Assembly: GCA_045538195.1 (NCBI GenBank)
Contig: JAZSRA010000085.1
Coordinates: 34,260-98,259 of the forward strand
DNA length: 64,000 nucleotides
Source of the DNA: SVTX01 sp045538195
GTDB taxonomy: Bacteria > Bacillota > Clostridia > Oscillospirales > CAG-272
Reading direction: 5' to 3'
The notes beneath the pieces are model-generated. The model ran no database searches. It was given only the letters and a program-made list of their open reading frames with translations, and was not told the DNA's origin. The translations under genes and the position numbers were made by a program. Below, piece by piece: positions 1-8,458 of this stretch (position 1 is its first letter; every line of letters begins with the position of its first letter).

Positions 1-2
1 CG

Positions 3-140
3 GAAACGGAATACTGGCTTGAACTGATTATCAGAAAAGGCAAAATGACCGAACCGGCATATAAAGATTTAAGAAACAAATGCGGTTCAATACGGCGCAG
101 ACTCATCGCCTCTATCACCACGGCAAAGGAAAACGCATAA
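3..140 (+). CDS. Four-helix-bundle protein, C-terminal fragment (cut by window edge)
   Basis: Only the last 45 residues are in the window; the reading frame enters from the left edge and ends at TAA 138-140. The fragment contains the stretch EYWLELI followed by a basic helix rich in Arg. This resembles the C-terminal end of the small four-helix-bundle proteins found as 23S rRNA intervening-sequence proteins and diversity-generating-retroelement accessory proteins. Role unknown. The assignment rests on a short motif, so the family call is moderate and no function is claimed. Confidence 0.6.
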   Translation, partial: ETEYWLELIIRKGKMTEPAYKDLRNKCGSIRRRLIASITTAKENA

Positions 141-215
141 GGAAAAATCCGAATTTTGAAAAAACTCAAAAGTTCATTTTACAACAGTTGGTCTTAAAAT
201 ATCGAAGGAACAAGA

Positions 216-692
216 ATGAAACGAATTATTGGATCAAAATTTAACAGTATTTTTAGATGTATAGATATGCTTTGCTTCAATCTTGGCAACGATGTGCAGG
301 ATGAAAAAGGGCGTGTTATTCCCGAGTATAGATTTCATATTCAAACCTCTTGGCGCTTTGTGAAAGAAGAAAAGATACTACTCGCATCCAGGGATATTTA
401 CTTGCCTCATGATGAATCATTAAATGACGGTTACTACAACTATGATGAACAAAGTTCTCAAAAAGAAATTACCGCAACATCAAGTATTTTTGATGTTGCC
501 ATACACGACTTTGGAAAGTATTTTGAAAATTCAACTGTTAAAAGCTTCGATATAAATCCTTTTGGAGATTTACGTGTTGATTTTACAAACGGAGTTTATT
601 TTGAGACTTTTACCCCATCTGTACGAAAATGCGAAGAATGGAGATTTTTGCCTCCCGGAAAAGGAGACCATTTTGTTGTTTTCGATGTGTAA
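216..692 (+). CDS. Hypothetical protein, 158 aa
   Basis: Start ATG 216 is preceded by GAAGGA with 6-nt spacing. The protein is soluble-looking, with no signal peptide or membrane segment. It has an aromatic-rich C-terminus (EEWRFLPP, then HFVVFDV). Proteins of this size and texture are common as orphan immunity-like or island-associated proteins, but I recognise no family. It stands alone between the four-helix fragment and a membrane methyltransferase, with no operonic partner. Function not assigned. Confidence 0.6.
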   Translation: MKRIIGSKFNSIFRCIDMLCFNLGNDVQDEKGRVIPEYRFHIQTSWRFVKEEKILLASRDIYLPHDESLNDGYYNYDEQSSQKEITATSSIFDVAIHDFGKYFENSTVKSFDINPFGDLRVDFTNGVYFETFTPSVRKCEEWRFLPPGKGDHFVVFDV

Positions 693-774
693 CATACCAC
701 TTTGCAGTCTTTACACATATGGAAAATGTCGTTTGTTGATGAAATAAAATCGAAAAATCATGAAAGGCACCACT

Positions 775-1440
775 ATGAAGCTTCTGATAAATGCATTGAC
801 AAAATTAATTTTCGGCATAGTTTTCATAGGACTTTTACTATTTATCCCCGCGTGGACATTTGAGTATTTCGGCGCGTGGCTCTTTTTAGGCGTTCTTTTC
901 CTGCCGATGCTGATAATGGGAGCCGTTATGCTCGTAAAGGCTCCTGCGCTCCTTGAAAAAAGACTTAACAACAAGGAGAAAGAGGCGACCCAGAGGGGTG
1001 TTGTGGCGCTTTCGGGCTTGACGTTTTTGGGCGGATTTCTGATCTCTGCTTTTGATTTCAGATTTTCATGGTCAAGCGTTCCGCTTTGGGTAACGATTGC
1101 GGCGGCGGTGCTGTTTCTTATCGGATACGGCATTTACGCCGAGGTCATGAGAGAGAACGCATATCTGTCGAGAACTGTTGAGGTTCAAGAGGGTCAGAAA
1201 GTGATAGATACGGGGCTTTACGGTGTTGTTCGCCACCCGATGTATCTTGCGACGTTACTGATGTTTTTGCCGATCCCCTTGATCTTGCAATCCTTTTGGG
1301 GACTTATCCCAATGGTGAGCTATCCCGTCGTGATCATTATACGCATACTTAATGAGGAAAAGGTGTTGACCGACGGACTTGAAGGCTACGCGGAGTACAA
1401 AAAACGGGTAAAATACAGACTTATACCATTTATTTGGTAA
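775..1440 (+). CDS. Isoprenylcysteine carboxyl methyltransferase-family membrane protein
   Basis: Integral membrane protein of 221 aa. I use ATG 775, which has AAAGG 7 nt upstream, rather than ATG 760, which has none. There are several hydrophobic segments. The C-terminal half has the ICMT/PEMT-like signature DTGLYGVVRHPMY followed by a second motif with EEKVL and GYAEYKKRVKYRLIPF, where the conserved RHP and EE residues normally form the SAM site. Bacterial members methylate unknown lipid or isoprenoid substrates; the substrate cannot be read from sequence. It is followed by a YitT gene about 75 bp downstream. Confidence 0.8.
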   Translation: MKLLINALTKLIFGIVFIGLLLFIPAWTFEYFGAWLFLGVLFLPMLIMGAVMLVKAPALLEKRLNNKEKEATQRGVVALSGLTFLGGFLISAFDFRFSWSSVPLWVTIAAAVLFLIGYGIYAEVMRENAYLSRTVEVQEGQKVIDTGLYGVVRHPMYLATLLMFLPIPLILQSFWGLIPMVSYPVVIIIRILNEEKVLTDGLEGYAEYKKRVKYRLIPFIW

Positions 1441-1515
1441 GGCTTTTTATAGATAAAAAACTTATTTGCTTAATCTTGACCGGTGCTATGTTGATCGGAG
1501 GTAAAAGAAATCATT

Positions 1516-2403
1516 ATGAAAAACAATTCACAGGTAAAAAGCATATTTGTTGACCTTTTCTTCGCCATAGCGGCGGGAATCGTTGTTGGAACGGCATACT
1601 TTTTCTTTCAGAACAGCAACGGATTCGCACCCGGAGGAGTTGGCGGTCTGGCGACTATTACATATCATCTATCGGGCTACACGATCGACTGGTCGCTGCT
1701 TATGGTGGCGTTCAATCTGCCAATATTCGTGCTTGTCAGCGCGCTGATAAATAAGAAATTAGGACTTTATTTGAGCATATATCTGTTAGTGCAGTCCTTT
1801 CTGCCAAAGCTGTATGCGCTTATTGGATTTAAGCCCTACTGTTTTGCGAATAACGGCGAAGATTTCAACGTGATATTTGCGGCAATAGCGACCGGTGTTA
1901 TTTCCGGCTTTGGTTTTTCGTTGGTGCTACGTCATTTTGGAGCCAGCGGCGGAACTTACGGGATTTCGGCGCTTATTAAAAGAGCGAAACCCGATCTTAA
2001 CGTTGCCTTCGTCTCTTTTGCTATGGATGCAAGCGTAGTATTTATCGCGTTTTTCGTTTACGGAATAAAGATCACGCCCGTAATGTGTACTCTCTTGAAC
2101 CTGTTTATCGCAAACGTGGTTGTGGATCGCGGTCTTGGCGGAATCAAGGACGGCTATAAGTTTGAGATCGTTACCACTCACCCCGAAGAACTCAGTGAGG
2201 AGCTGATGAAGACGCTGAAGCACGGCGTTACGTCCATGAAGGTACACGGAATGTATGCCGATGCCGACAGATATATGCTGGTCTGCATCATCAACAAGCG
2301 TCAGATCGGAGAGATGATGAAGATAATCAAAAATTACCCCGACACCTTCGCAAGCTTTGAGAAGGTCAACGAGGTTTTCGGAAATTTCAAGAGAAAGGTC
2401 TGA
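1516..2403 (+). CDS. YitT family membrane protein (DUF161 + DUF2179)
   Basis: A 295-aa protein with five or six hydrophobic helices in the first about 200 residues, including the glycine-rich segment GASGGTYGISALIKR typical of DUF161. A soluble C-terminal DUF2179-like domain follows (residues about 210-290; TTHPEELSEELMKTLKHGVT). YitT proteins are widespread in Firmicutes and their transport role is not settled. The GGAGG is 14 nt from ATG 1516, an unusually long spacing, but no better start is visible. A second YitT-like protein without DUF2179 lies at 7237-7896. Confidence 0.85.
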   Translation: MKNNSQVKSIFVDLFFAIAAGIVVGTAYFFFQNSNGFAPGGVGGLATITYHLSGYTIDWSLLMVAFNLPIFVLVSALINKKLGLYLSIYLLVQSFLPKLYALIGFKPYCFANNGEDFNVIFAAIATGVISGFGFSLVLRHFGASGGTYGISALIKRAKPDLNVAFVSFAMDASVVFIAFFVYGIKITPVMCTLLNLFIANVVVDRGLGGIKDGYKFEIVTTHPEELSEELMKTLKHGVTSMKVHGMYADADRYMLVCIINKRQIGEMMKIIKNYPDTFASFEKVNEVFGNFKRKV

Positions 2404-2441
2404 CATAAAAACAGTTAAACTCTCACAAGGAGGATCAAAAA

Positions 2442-4424
2442 ATGGAATTTTTACAAACGGTATTGAAAATTCTACAACTCGAAATGGAGACGCCGACCCT
2501 TTACGGCTGGTATCATTTCTTGTGGCTTGGCATAACCGCCGCGGCAACGGTTCTTCTCTGCGTCTTTCACAGAAAGGATAAGCCCGAAAGAGTAAGAATG
2601 GTGGTGCTTATTACTGCTCTGACCGTTATCGCGCTCGAAATTTATAAGCAGATAGTCTTTACTTTCTCGGTCACCGAAACGGGAATATCCGCCGATTATA
2701 GCTGGTATGCCTTTCCTTTCCAGTTCTGCTCCACACCTATGTATATAGGTCTGCTTGCGGGACTGACGAAAAAGGGCAAGCTTCACGACGCGTTTTGTGC
2801 CTATCTTGCCACGTACGCAATGTTCGCGGGAATATGCGTTATGGTGTATCCCGGAGACGTATTTATACGAATGATCGGTATCGACATACAGACCATGGTA
2901 TGTCATGGCTCGATGATAGTTATAGGCATATATCTGCTTTATACCCAGTACGTCAAGCTTGAACATAAGACGATACTTAAAGCAATTCCGGTATTTGCGT
3001 CCTGCCTTACCTTGGCGTCGATACTCAATGAGGTTGCTTACTATTCGGGACTACTTGAAACGGATAGCTTCAATATGTTCTATATCAGCCGTCACCTGCC
3101 CGGATCTCTGCCCGTGTATTCTATGGTGCAAGAGGTAGTTCCGTTCCCGTTCTGCCTAATAATTTATATTGCGGCATTCAGCCTTGCGGCATATCTGATC
3201 CTGCTTGCGGCCATCGGTATAAAGACGCTTAGCGGCAAGAGAGAAAGAATAACGGCATCGGCGAGAGCGGTGTGGAACAGATCGAAGCCCGTGATCGTCG
3301 AGGCATTCAATATGAGAAAGCACAGAGGCTGGAAGATAGCGGGTGCGGTGCTGACGTCTGTCATCGTATTTTTGGCGATTGTGAATATTATTCCTCCCCC
3401 TAAAAATGAGGAGCCTAATCCCTTTGTCGTTGAGGAGGGCGAGCTTCCCATGATCGCCGCTCACAGGGGAGGCGGAGACTGTAACCCAGAGAACACGATG
3501 CTCGCGTTTAAGGAAGCGGTAAATACATATAGAGTTGACATAATTGAAAGCGATCTTTATATTACTGCAGACGGATATTTGGTATATAGCCATAATTCGT
3601 ACATAGACGAAAACTGCAACGTAAACGGAGATATGACCTTGGAGGAGGTCAAGGAGCTTTGCCTTGACGAGAAAAACAGACACTATATCAAGGATATGAC
3701 ACTTGCGGAGCTTCAGCAGTATAATTTCGGATATTACTTTACCGATGAAAACGGGGAGTATATTTACAGAGACGTGACAGATGCCGCGGAACTTGCCGAG
3801 CTTGGCTTGCAGATAGCTACCGTAGACAAGCTTTTTGAGGAGTTTTATGCAACTCACCCCGATCTTCTCTTTATAATTGAGATCAAAAACAGCGCCGAGC
3901 TTGGTTACGAAGCCTGTGAAACGCTTTACGAGACGTTGGATAAATACCCTGAATATATGAGCAGAGTCGTGGTGGGTACATTCCACGATGAAGTGTCGGA
4001 AAAGTTGAAGAAGGAATACCCCAAGTTGCTCAGAGGCGCGTCCACGGGTACTGCGGCTACGTTTATCGCTACCCAGTTCCTTGGTGTCAATCTCTTTGCG
4101 GACGGTGATTTTGCCTGCCTGCAGATCCCTCAAGAATACGATCTTGGAATCGAGCTGTCTCTTGATGAGCAGTCGATAGTTGATAAGGCTCACGACAGAA
4201 ATATCGCGGTACAGTATTGGACTGTCAACGATGAGGACGATATGCGCAAGCTTATTGAGCTTGGAGTTGACTGTATCATGACCGATGATCCTGAGCTTCT
4301 GGCAAAAATAATTGAAGAATACAGACAAAAGGCGATCGACGCACAGAGAGACGCTGAGTCCGACACAGAAAGCGACAGCGAGACCGAGACCGAGGCAAAG
4401 GATAGCGTTGGAGCGTTTTGTTAG
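2442..4424 (+). CDS. YwaF-like membrane domain fused to glycerophosphodiester phosphodiesterase
   Basis: Two-part protein of 660 aa. Residues about 1-270 form a polytopic domain resembling the YwaF/TIGR02206 (TMEM164-like) family. After one more helix (about 295-320) comes a GDPD TIM-barrel domain: His341 in AAHRGG, PENT, the ESDLYITADG stretch with the E-x-D metal ligands, YSHN with the second His, and FIIEIKN. GDPDs hydrolyse glycerophosphodiesters to glycerol-3-phosphate; the membrane part suggests action on lipids or lipoteichoic-acid-like polymers at the outer face. The C-terminus ends in an acidic Ser/Asp/Thr/Glu tail. The RBS AAGGAGG is 8 nt before ATG 2442. Confidence 0.85.
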   Translation: MEFLQTVLKILQLEMETPTLYGWYHFLWLGITAAATVLLCVFHRKDKPERVRMVVLITALTVIALEIYKQIVFTFSVTETGISADYSWYAFPFQFCSTPMYIGLLAGLTKKGKLHDAFCAYLATYAMFAGICVMVYPGDVFIRMIGIDIQTMVCHGSMIVIGIYLLYTQYVKLEHKTILKAIPVFASCLTLASILNEVAYYSGLLETDSFNMFYISRHLPGSLPVYSMVQEVVPFPFCLIIYIAAFSLAAYLILLAAIGIKTLSGKRERITASARAVWNRSKPVIVEAFNMRKHRGWKIAGAVLTSVIVFLAIVNIIPPPKNEEPNPFVVEEGELPMIAAHRGGGDCNPENTMLAFKEAVNTYRVDIIESDLYITADGYLVYSHNSYIDENCNVNGDMTLEEVKELCLDEKNRHYIKDMTLAELQQYNFGYYFTDENGEYIYRDVTDAAELAELGLQIATVDKLFEEFYATHPDLLFIIEIKNSAELGYEACETLYETLDKYPEYMSRVVVGTFHDEVSEKLKKEYPKLLRGASTGTAATFIATQFLGVNLFADGDFACLQIPQEYDLGIELSLDEQSIVDKAHDRNIAVQYWTVNDEDDMRKLIELGVDCIMTDDPELLAKIIEEYRQKAIDAQRDAESDTESDSETETEAKDSVGAFC

Positions 4425-4441
4425 ACTTAAAAGGAGAGCCT

Positions 4442-5374
4442 ATGACAAGACTTGAGGAATTAAACGAAAAGTATCCGGTGAGAAAAAGCAATAATCAAAA
4501 AAAGGCTTTCAGTGAGTTCGTTATCTCTGAGGCTGAGGAGAGAGGCTTTGCTGCAAGGATCGAAAAGACCTCGGACGGTAAAAACGAGAACATAGTCATT
4601 GGCGACCCCTTGAGCGCAAAGGCGGTATTTACAGCGCATTTTGACACGCCCGCGGCGTCGGTTTTCCCGAACATTATGATACCGAGAAACAAGGCGGTGT
4701 TCTGGCTTTATCAGTTTGCGCCGATAGTTTTCATACTTGCCTTGGCGTTCGGCGGAGGTTATCTTTTGGGAACGGTGGCTCTTGGCAGCTATCGTGCGTT
4801 TTTGGGGATTTTTTTGGTAATATATTACGTTGTGTATTTTCTTGGGTTCCGAACCTTTGAAAACAAGCACAATCACAACGATAATACGTCGGGAGTAGCG
4901 ACGGTAATGTCAATTATCGATAATCTCGGAGAAGATGAGATGAAGAACGCGGCGTTTATCCTTTTTGACAACGAGGAAAAGGGCAAAAAGGGTTCAAAAG
5001 CGTATTTCAAGGACCATAAGACGGAAATGCAGGACAAGCTTGTCGTAAATTTTGACTGCGTGGGAAACGGCGAGAATATTATTTTCATAGCCATGAAGGA
5101 TGCAGAAAAGAAGGCTGAATATTCGTTGCTTCAAGAGAGCTTTATGCCATCGGAGAGCTTCGAGCTTCATTTTTATCCCATGAAGGGATCGGAATCTAAT
5201 TCCGACTACAAAAATTTCCCCTGCGGAGTGGGATGTATGGCAAGTAAGCGCGCGAGAAGCGGTCTTTTATACACACCCAGAATACATACCCGCTATGACA
5301 TCGTGGCGAGAAACGAAAATATTGAATATATCACCGACGGAATACGTCGGTTTGTGAAAAATATAAGCGCGTAA
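4442..5374 (+). CDS. M28-family metallopeptidase with internal membrane segments
   Basis: ATG 4442 with AAAGGAG upstream is preferred over an in-frame TTG at 4418; the protein is 310 aa. Zinc-peptidase ligands are visible in order: HFDT (metal His), DNTSG (bridging Asp), NEEKG (catalytic Glu and ligand), NFDCVGNG (Asp) and IHTRYD (final His). Two hydrophobic helices between HFDT and DNTSG suggest that the domain is membrane tethered, which is atypical for soluble M28 aminopeptidases. It starts 17 bp after the GDPD fusion gene, so the two are probably co-transcribed. Confidence 0.8.
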   Translation: MTRLEELNEKYPVRKSNNQKKAFSEFVISEAEERGFAARIEKTSDGKNENIVIGDPLSAKAVFTAHFDTPAASVFPNIMIPRNKAVFWLYQFAPIVFILALAFGGGYLLGTVALGSYRAFLGIFLVIYYVVYFLGFRTFENKHNHNDNTSGVATVMSIIDNLGEDEMKNAAFILFDNEEKGKKGSKAYFKDHKTEMQDKLVVNFDCVGNGENIIFIAMKDAEKKAEYSLLQESFMPSESFELHFYPMKGSESNSDYKNFPCGVGCMASKRARSGLLYTPRIHTRYDIVARNENIEYITDGIRRFVKNISA

Positions 5375-5405
5375 AGGAGAAATCTCGTGTTTAATGATTA
5401 AGTGC

Positions 5406-5434
5406 TTGACAGAAGGCAAAAAATCTCATATAAT
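5406..5434 (+). promoter_or_regulatory. Sigma-A promoter of the ROK kinase gene
   Basis: Consensus TTGACA (5406-5411), 17-bp spacer, consensus TATAAT (5429-5434), 47 bp before the start codon at 5482. Confidence 0.85.
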
Positions 5435-5481
5435 AAAGTTTCAGATTTATGCTTTGAAAAAACACAAAACAGAGGTAAAAA

Positions 5482-6444
5482 ATGTATCGTATAGGCATCG
5501 ATCTTGGTGGCACCAATATTGCCGCTGCAATTGTAAATAATGAATTTAAGATAGTAAAAAAAATGAGCGTTCCTACGGGTGCGGACAGAGACGCGAGCCT
5601 TATTATGGACGATATGGCGGCACTCTGTAAGAAAATCTGCACCGAGGCGGGCATCGACTTTTCCGAGATCGAAGCTGTCGGTATCGCGTCGCCGGGTGTT
5701 GCTAACCACACCGACGGTATCGTTGAGTATTCCTGCAACCTGCCTTTTCGTAAATTCCCGATCTGTGCAGAGCTTGGCAAGAGACTTGGTATTGAAAACA
5801 TACACGTTGAAAATGATGCAAACGCGGCGGCGTGGGGTGAGGCGGTCGCAGGCGCGGCGAGGGGAACTCAGAATTCTGTCATGATAACCCTCGGAACCGG
5901 AGTTGGCGGCGGCGTTATCATTGGCGGCAAGGTCTTTTCCGGCTCTAACTACGCAGGCGCCGAGCTTGGTCACATCGTTATCGAGGCAGGCGGCAGACAG
6001 TGCGGATGCGGCAGACGCGGTTGCTGGGAGGCATATAGCTCGGCTACCGGTCTCATCAACATGACCAAGGAGAAGATCGAGGAGTGCAAAGCAAACGGCA
6101 GAGCTACCGCTATGACCGATTACGTCGAAAAACACGGCAAGGTCAACGGGAGAACCGCATTTGACTGCATGAGAGCGGGAGACGCCGCGGCTAAAGAGGT
6201 AGTTGATACCTATATTAAGTACCTTGCAAGCGGTCTTGCAAGCATAATAAATATCTTCCAGCCCGAGGTGCTTTCCATCGGCGGCGGAATTTCGGGCGAG
6301 GGACAGTTCTTGATCGATCTGGTATTCCCCTATGTTGACAAGGAAAGATACGGCGGAGACTTCATTGATAATAAAACGCAAATCCGAATTGCCGAGCTTG
6401 GCAACGATGCAGGCATAGTCGGCGCGGCATTTCTTGGAATTTAA
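5482..6444 (+). CDS. glcK: ROK-family glucokinase
   Basis: A 320-aa protein with the ROK ATP-binding motif DLGGTN near the N-terminus, the sugar-binding/catalytic END segment (ENDANAAAWGE), the glycine loop TLGTGVGGG, and the zinc-binding loop CGCGRRGCWE that defines ROK kinases. It phosphorylates glucose or a related hexose with ATP to feed glycolysis. Full length for the family. It has its own consensus promoter upstream and a GAGG RBS, followed by an imperfect hairpin with a U-run. The hexose specificity is inferred; the symbol follows the Bacillus-type glucokinase. Confidence 0.85.
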   Translation: MYRIGIDLGGTNIAAAIVNNEFKIVKKMSVPTGADRDASLIMDDMAALCKKICTEAGIDFSEIEAVGIASPGVANHTDGIVEYSCNLPFRKFPICAELGKRLGIENIHVENDANAAAWGEAVAGAARGTQNSVMITLGTGVGGGVIIGGKVFSGSNYAGAELGHIVIEAGGRQCGCGRRGCWEAYSSATGLINMTKEKIEECKANGRATAMTDYVEKHGKVNGRTAFDCMRAGDAAAKEVVDTYIKYLASGLASIINIFQPEVLSIGGGISGEGQFLIDLVFPYVDKERYGGDFIDNKTQIRIAELGNDAGIVGAAFLGI

Positions 6445-6498
6445 ACGAGAAACGGTTGAATAAATACCGATCCTTAATAGTGGGTTTTGACGCAAAAT

Positions 6499-6535
6499 AA
6501 AAAACATCGTGGAATATATATCCTCGGCGTTTTTT
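6499..6535 (+). terminator. Probable terminator after glcK
   Basis: An imperfect hairpin of about 14 bp, with A6 on the 5' arm and T6 on the 3' arm, two mismatches and an AU-rich loop, about 55 bp after the glcK stop. Confidence 0.55.
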
Positions 6536-6608
6536 GGTATATTTTTATCCAATGAGACAAAAGCAGAATGTTTACGGCTTATTTGGCGACGGTTTGGTTT
6601 GGATAGAC

Positions 6609-6637
6609 TTGACACCACTTTTGGAGAGTGATATAAA
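6609..6637 (+). promoter_or_regulatory. Orphan sigma-A-like promoter facing a terminator
   Basis: TTGACA (6609-6614), 17-bp spacer, TATAAA (6632-6637). The predicted start point near 6644 lies only a few bases before the hairpin at 6649-6684, and no plus-strand gene follows. Confidence 0.45.
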
Positions 6638-6648
6638 TGATCATACTA

Positions 6649-6684
6649 AAAAATGTGGAGACAGCCAATTTCTCCACATTTTTG
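6649..6684. terminator. Bidirectional terminator
   Basis: An 11-bp perfect stem (AATGTGGAGA pairing with TCTCCACATT) flanked by A and T runs. It ends the minus-strand DtxR gene and would also stop plus-strand transcription. Confidence 0.75.
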
Positions 6685-6700
6685 TTGATTATTTTTTTAA

Positions 6701-7072
6701 TTATTCTTTGCTTGCTTCTACGAATTTTTTGATCGCTTCAAAGCTTTTTTCGCTGATGTGATGCTCAATCTTGCAGGCGTCGTCCGCGGCGGTTTCTTCG
6801 TCAACTCCGAGGCTGACCAAAAGACCTGTAAGCAGAGTGTGACGCTCGTACATTCTGTCAGCTATTTCAAGACCGCTTTCGGTCAAGGTGATAAAGCCGT
6901 GCTTATCGACCTCAATGTATCCCGCGTTCTTCAGTATTCCCATAGCGCGGCTGACTGAGGGTTTACTGTAGCCCATATACTCGCAAACGTCGATAGCCCT
7001 GACGGCACCTGTTTTTTTATATAAAACATGTATCGTTTCAAGATACATCTCGCCCGATTCCTGAATGTGCAT
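6701..7072 (-). CDS. DtxR/MntR-family metal-dependent transcriptional regulator
   Basis: 123 aa from ATG 7072 (GAGGAGG 6 nt upstream; a longer in-frame start lacks an RBS). There is an N-terminal winged helix (AIDVCEYMGYSKPSVSRAMG) and a dimerisation/metal domain with ERHTLL and ACKIEHH, but no SH3-like third domain, so the architecture is MntR-like. The metal ligands look iron-type: Met in GEMYLETI (where MntR has Asp8) and Cys in ACKIEHH (where MntR has Glu99), as in DtxR/IdeR. It therefore probably represses iron-uptake genes. It has its own promoter, divergent from a YitT-like gene. Confidence 0.85.
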   Translation of the reverse strand: MHIQESGEMYLETIHVLYKKTGAVRAIDVCEYMGYSKPSVSRAMGILKNAGYIEVDKHGFITLTESGLEIADRMYERHTLLTGLLVSLGVDEETAADDACKIEHHISEKSFEAIKKFVEASKE

Positions 7073-7106
7073 CCCAAACCTCCTCAAAAATGTGTTAACT
7101 ACATTT

Positions 7107-7135
7107 AGTATACCATACTTTTCGGGCAAATGCAA
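7107..7135 (-). promoter_or_regulatory. Promoter of the DtxR-type regulator
   Basis: Read on the minus strand: TTGCAT, 17-bp spacer, TATACT. The -10 overlaps the small inverted repeat AGTATACCATACT (7107-7119), a possible autoregulatory site. Confidence 0.7.
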
Positions 7136-7182
7136 GTGCTTTTTGAAGATTGAAGCGATTGGATCGAGATTGTCGGTTATCA

Positions 7183-7211
7183 TTGACAAAATCCACGCCT
7201 TGTGCTATAAT
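7183..7211 (+). promoter_or_regulatory. Promoter of the YitT-like gene
   Basis: Consensus TTGACA (7183-7188), 17-bp spacer, consensus TATAAT (7206-7211), 25 bp before the start codon at 7237. Confidence 0.85.
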
Positions 7212-7236
7212 AAGACCGAAACGGAGGATGATTGAA

Positions 7237-7896
7237 ATGAGCCGTAGTTTTAAAAGCGTTTTACCGCATATAAAGCTTAAAAATTGCATATTTTTGATTC
7301 TCGGAGGCGCGATTCTTGCCTTCGGGCTTTTTAACGTCCATTCGTTTTCGGGGGTGACCGAGGGCGGCACACTGGGACTTACACTGCTTCTTGATCATTG
7401 GTTCAGCATATCTCCTGCGTTGACCTCTATCGTCCTTAACGCAGTGTGCTATTTTATCGGTTGGAGAACTCTGGGTAAGGATTTTATTGCTTACAGCGTG
7501 GTCTGTTGCCTGTCTTTTTCGGGATTCTATTGGATATTTGAGCGCATAGGTCCCGTTTATCCTGCTATTGCCGACCATAGACTTGCAGCGTCGGTTCTGG
7601 GAGCAGTCTTTGTGGGCGTGGGAGTTGGACTTTGCGTAAGATTTGGCGGCGCGCCTTGCGGAGATGACGCATTGGCGATGAGCATATCCAGCAAAACCAA
7701 TATCGGCGTCAGATGGGTGTATCTTATCTCCGATCTGACGGTGCTTGCCCTGTCGCTGACTTATATTCCCTTGACGGAGATCCTCTATTCGCTTTTAACC
7801 GTGATACTTTCGGGACAGATCATCGGTATTGTAGAGGGAATTGGGCGGAAAGGGAAGAATAACAAAATCAAGCAAAATAATGGGAAAAGCATTTAA
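7237..7896 (+). CDS. YitT-like membrane protein (DUF161 only)
   Basis: 219 aa from ATG 7237; GGAGG lies 9 nt upstream, whereas the alternative ATG 7228 directly abuts it. Five or more hydrophobic helices, with glycine-rich motifs (SGVTEGGTLGLTLLLDHWF; GGAPCGDDALAM) like those of DUF161. It lacks the soluble DUF2179 domain present in the paralogue at 1516-2403. It has its own consensus promoter and lies divergent to the metalloregulator, so shared metal-responsive control is possible but not shown. Transport substrate unknown. Confidence 0.75.
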   Translation: MSRSFKSVLPHIKLKNCIFLILGGAILAFGLFNVHSFSGVTEGGTLGLTLLLDHWFSISPALTSIVLNAVCYFIGWRTLGKDFIAYSVVCCLSFSGFYWIFERIGPVYPAIADHRLAASVLGAVFVGVGVGLCVRFGGAPCGDDALAMSISSKTNIGVRWVYLISDLTVLALSLTYIPLTEILYSLLTVILSGQIIGIVEGIGRKGKNNKIKQNNGKSI

Positions 7897-7920
7897 TTAT
7901 CAGGCAAGAGGCGAAGTTTT

Positions 7921-8144
7921 GCATAACAAAACACGGTGAGCAACCGCTTGCGGTTGCGTAGATTCAGAACCTTTACGAAAAGCCTGCGGCTTTGGTGTAG
8001 GAATTCTCTGACCTTATGCCTCCGCCAAACCAAAACACCACCTGAATAGGTGATCCAGATTACTGGCAAAGGGTTCAGAACTACGGTTCTGAACCCTTTG
8101 CCAGTAATCTGAGAGAGCCCTTCGGGACTCTAAGTTTTTTCTTT
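7921..8144 (+). repeat. Hairpin-dense intergenic stretch with a 25-bp perfect stem
   Basis: No gene. Successive palindromes: CAACCGC/GCGGTTG near 7940, CACCT/AGGTG near 8042, then a perfect 25-bp inverted repeat (8057-8081 with 8086-8110, loop TACG), and finally a short GC stem with a UUCG loop and T6 (8113-8144) that looks like a terminator. This could be the 3' end of the YitT-like transcript, a small structured RNA or a repeat element. Confidence 0.5.
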
Positions 8145-8370
8145 ATATCAACATATTCAAACTCACAAAGGTATCTACAATTGAACGGAGATTTACACAC
8201 ACGAGAATTTTCTAAAATAGTTTTTGAAATCCTCGCAAAAGCCTTGTGGATCCTGGTTTTTCGGAGAATTACTTTCTAAAAACTCCTATGGAAAATGAGC
8301 TATTTTTGCCGATTTTTGTTTTAGAAATACTTCGAACACCTTTTATTAGTGAAGGGCAGAAAAAACAGAA

Positions 8371-8402
8371 AACCCTTGAAACACTGGGTTATTCAAGGGT
8401 TT
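8371..8402 (-). terminator. Old tRNA-Ser terminator
   Basis: Perfect 11-bp stem (AAACCCTTGAA with TTCAAGGGTTT). On the minus strand it directly follows the tRNA 3' remnant and is followed by a T-rich run, so it looks like the native terminator of the interrupted tRNA gene. Confidence 0.65.
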
Positions 8403-8403
8403 G

Positions 8404-8458
8404 TGGCGGAGGGTGTGGGATTCGAACCCACGTGTCCAAAGGACAAACGTTTTTCAAG
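8404..8458 (-). pseudogene. tRNA-Ser 3' half, left attachment-site remnant
   Basis: On the minus strand this reads as the 3' part of a tRNA-Ser: anticodon loop CTTGAAAA, a variable-arm stem, T-arm GGGTTCGAATCCC, acceptor strand and CCA. The 5' half is absent here; non-tRNA sequence replaces it beyond 8458. The 8-bp core TTTTCAAG (8451-8458) recurs in the intact tRNA (30808-30815) and ends at 31006 in the 5' fragment. It marks the left boundary of the mobile element. Confidence 0.75.

Noticed and set aside
5398..6618. 406-aa frame antisense to glcK
   Set aside because: Shadow frame; glcK has promoter, RBS and all ROK motifs.
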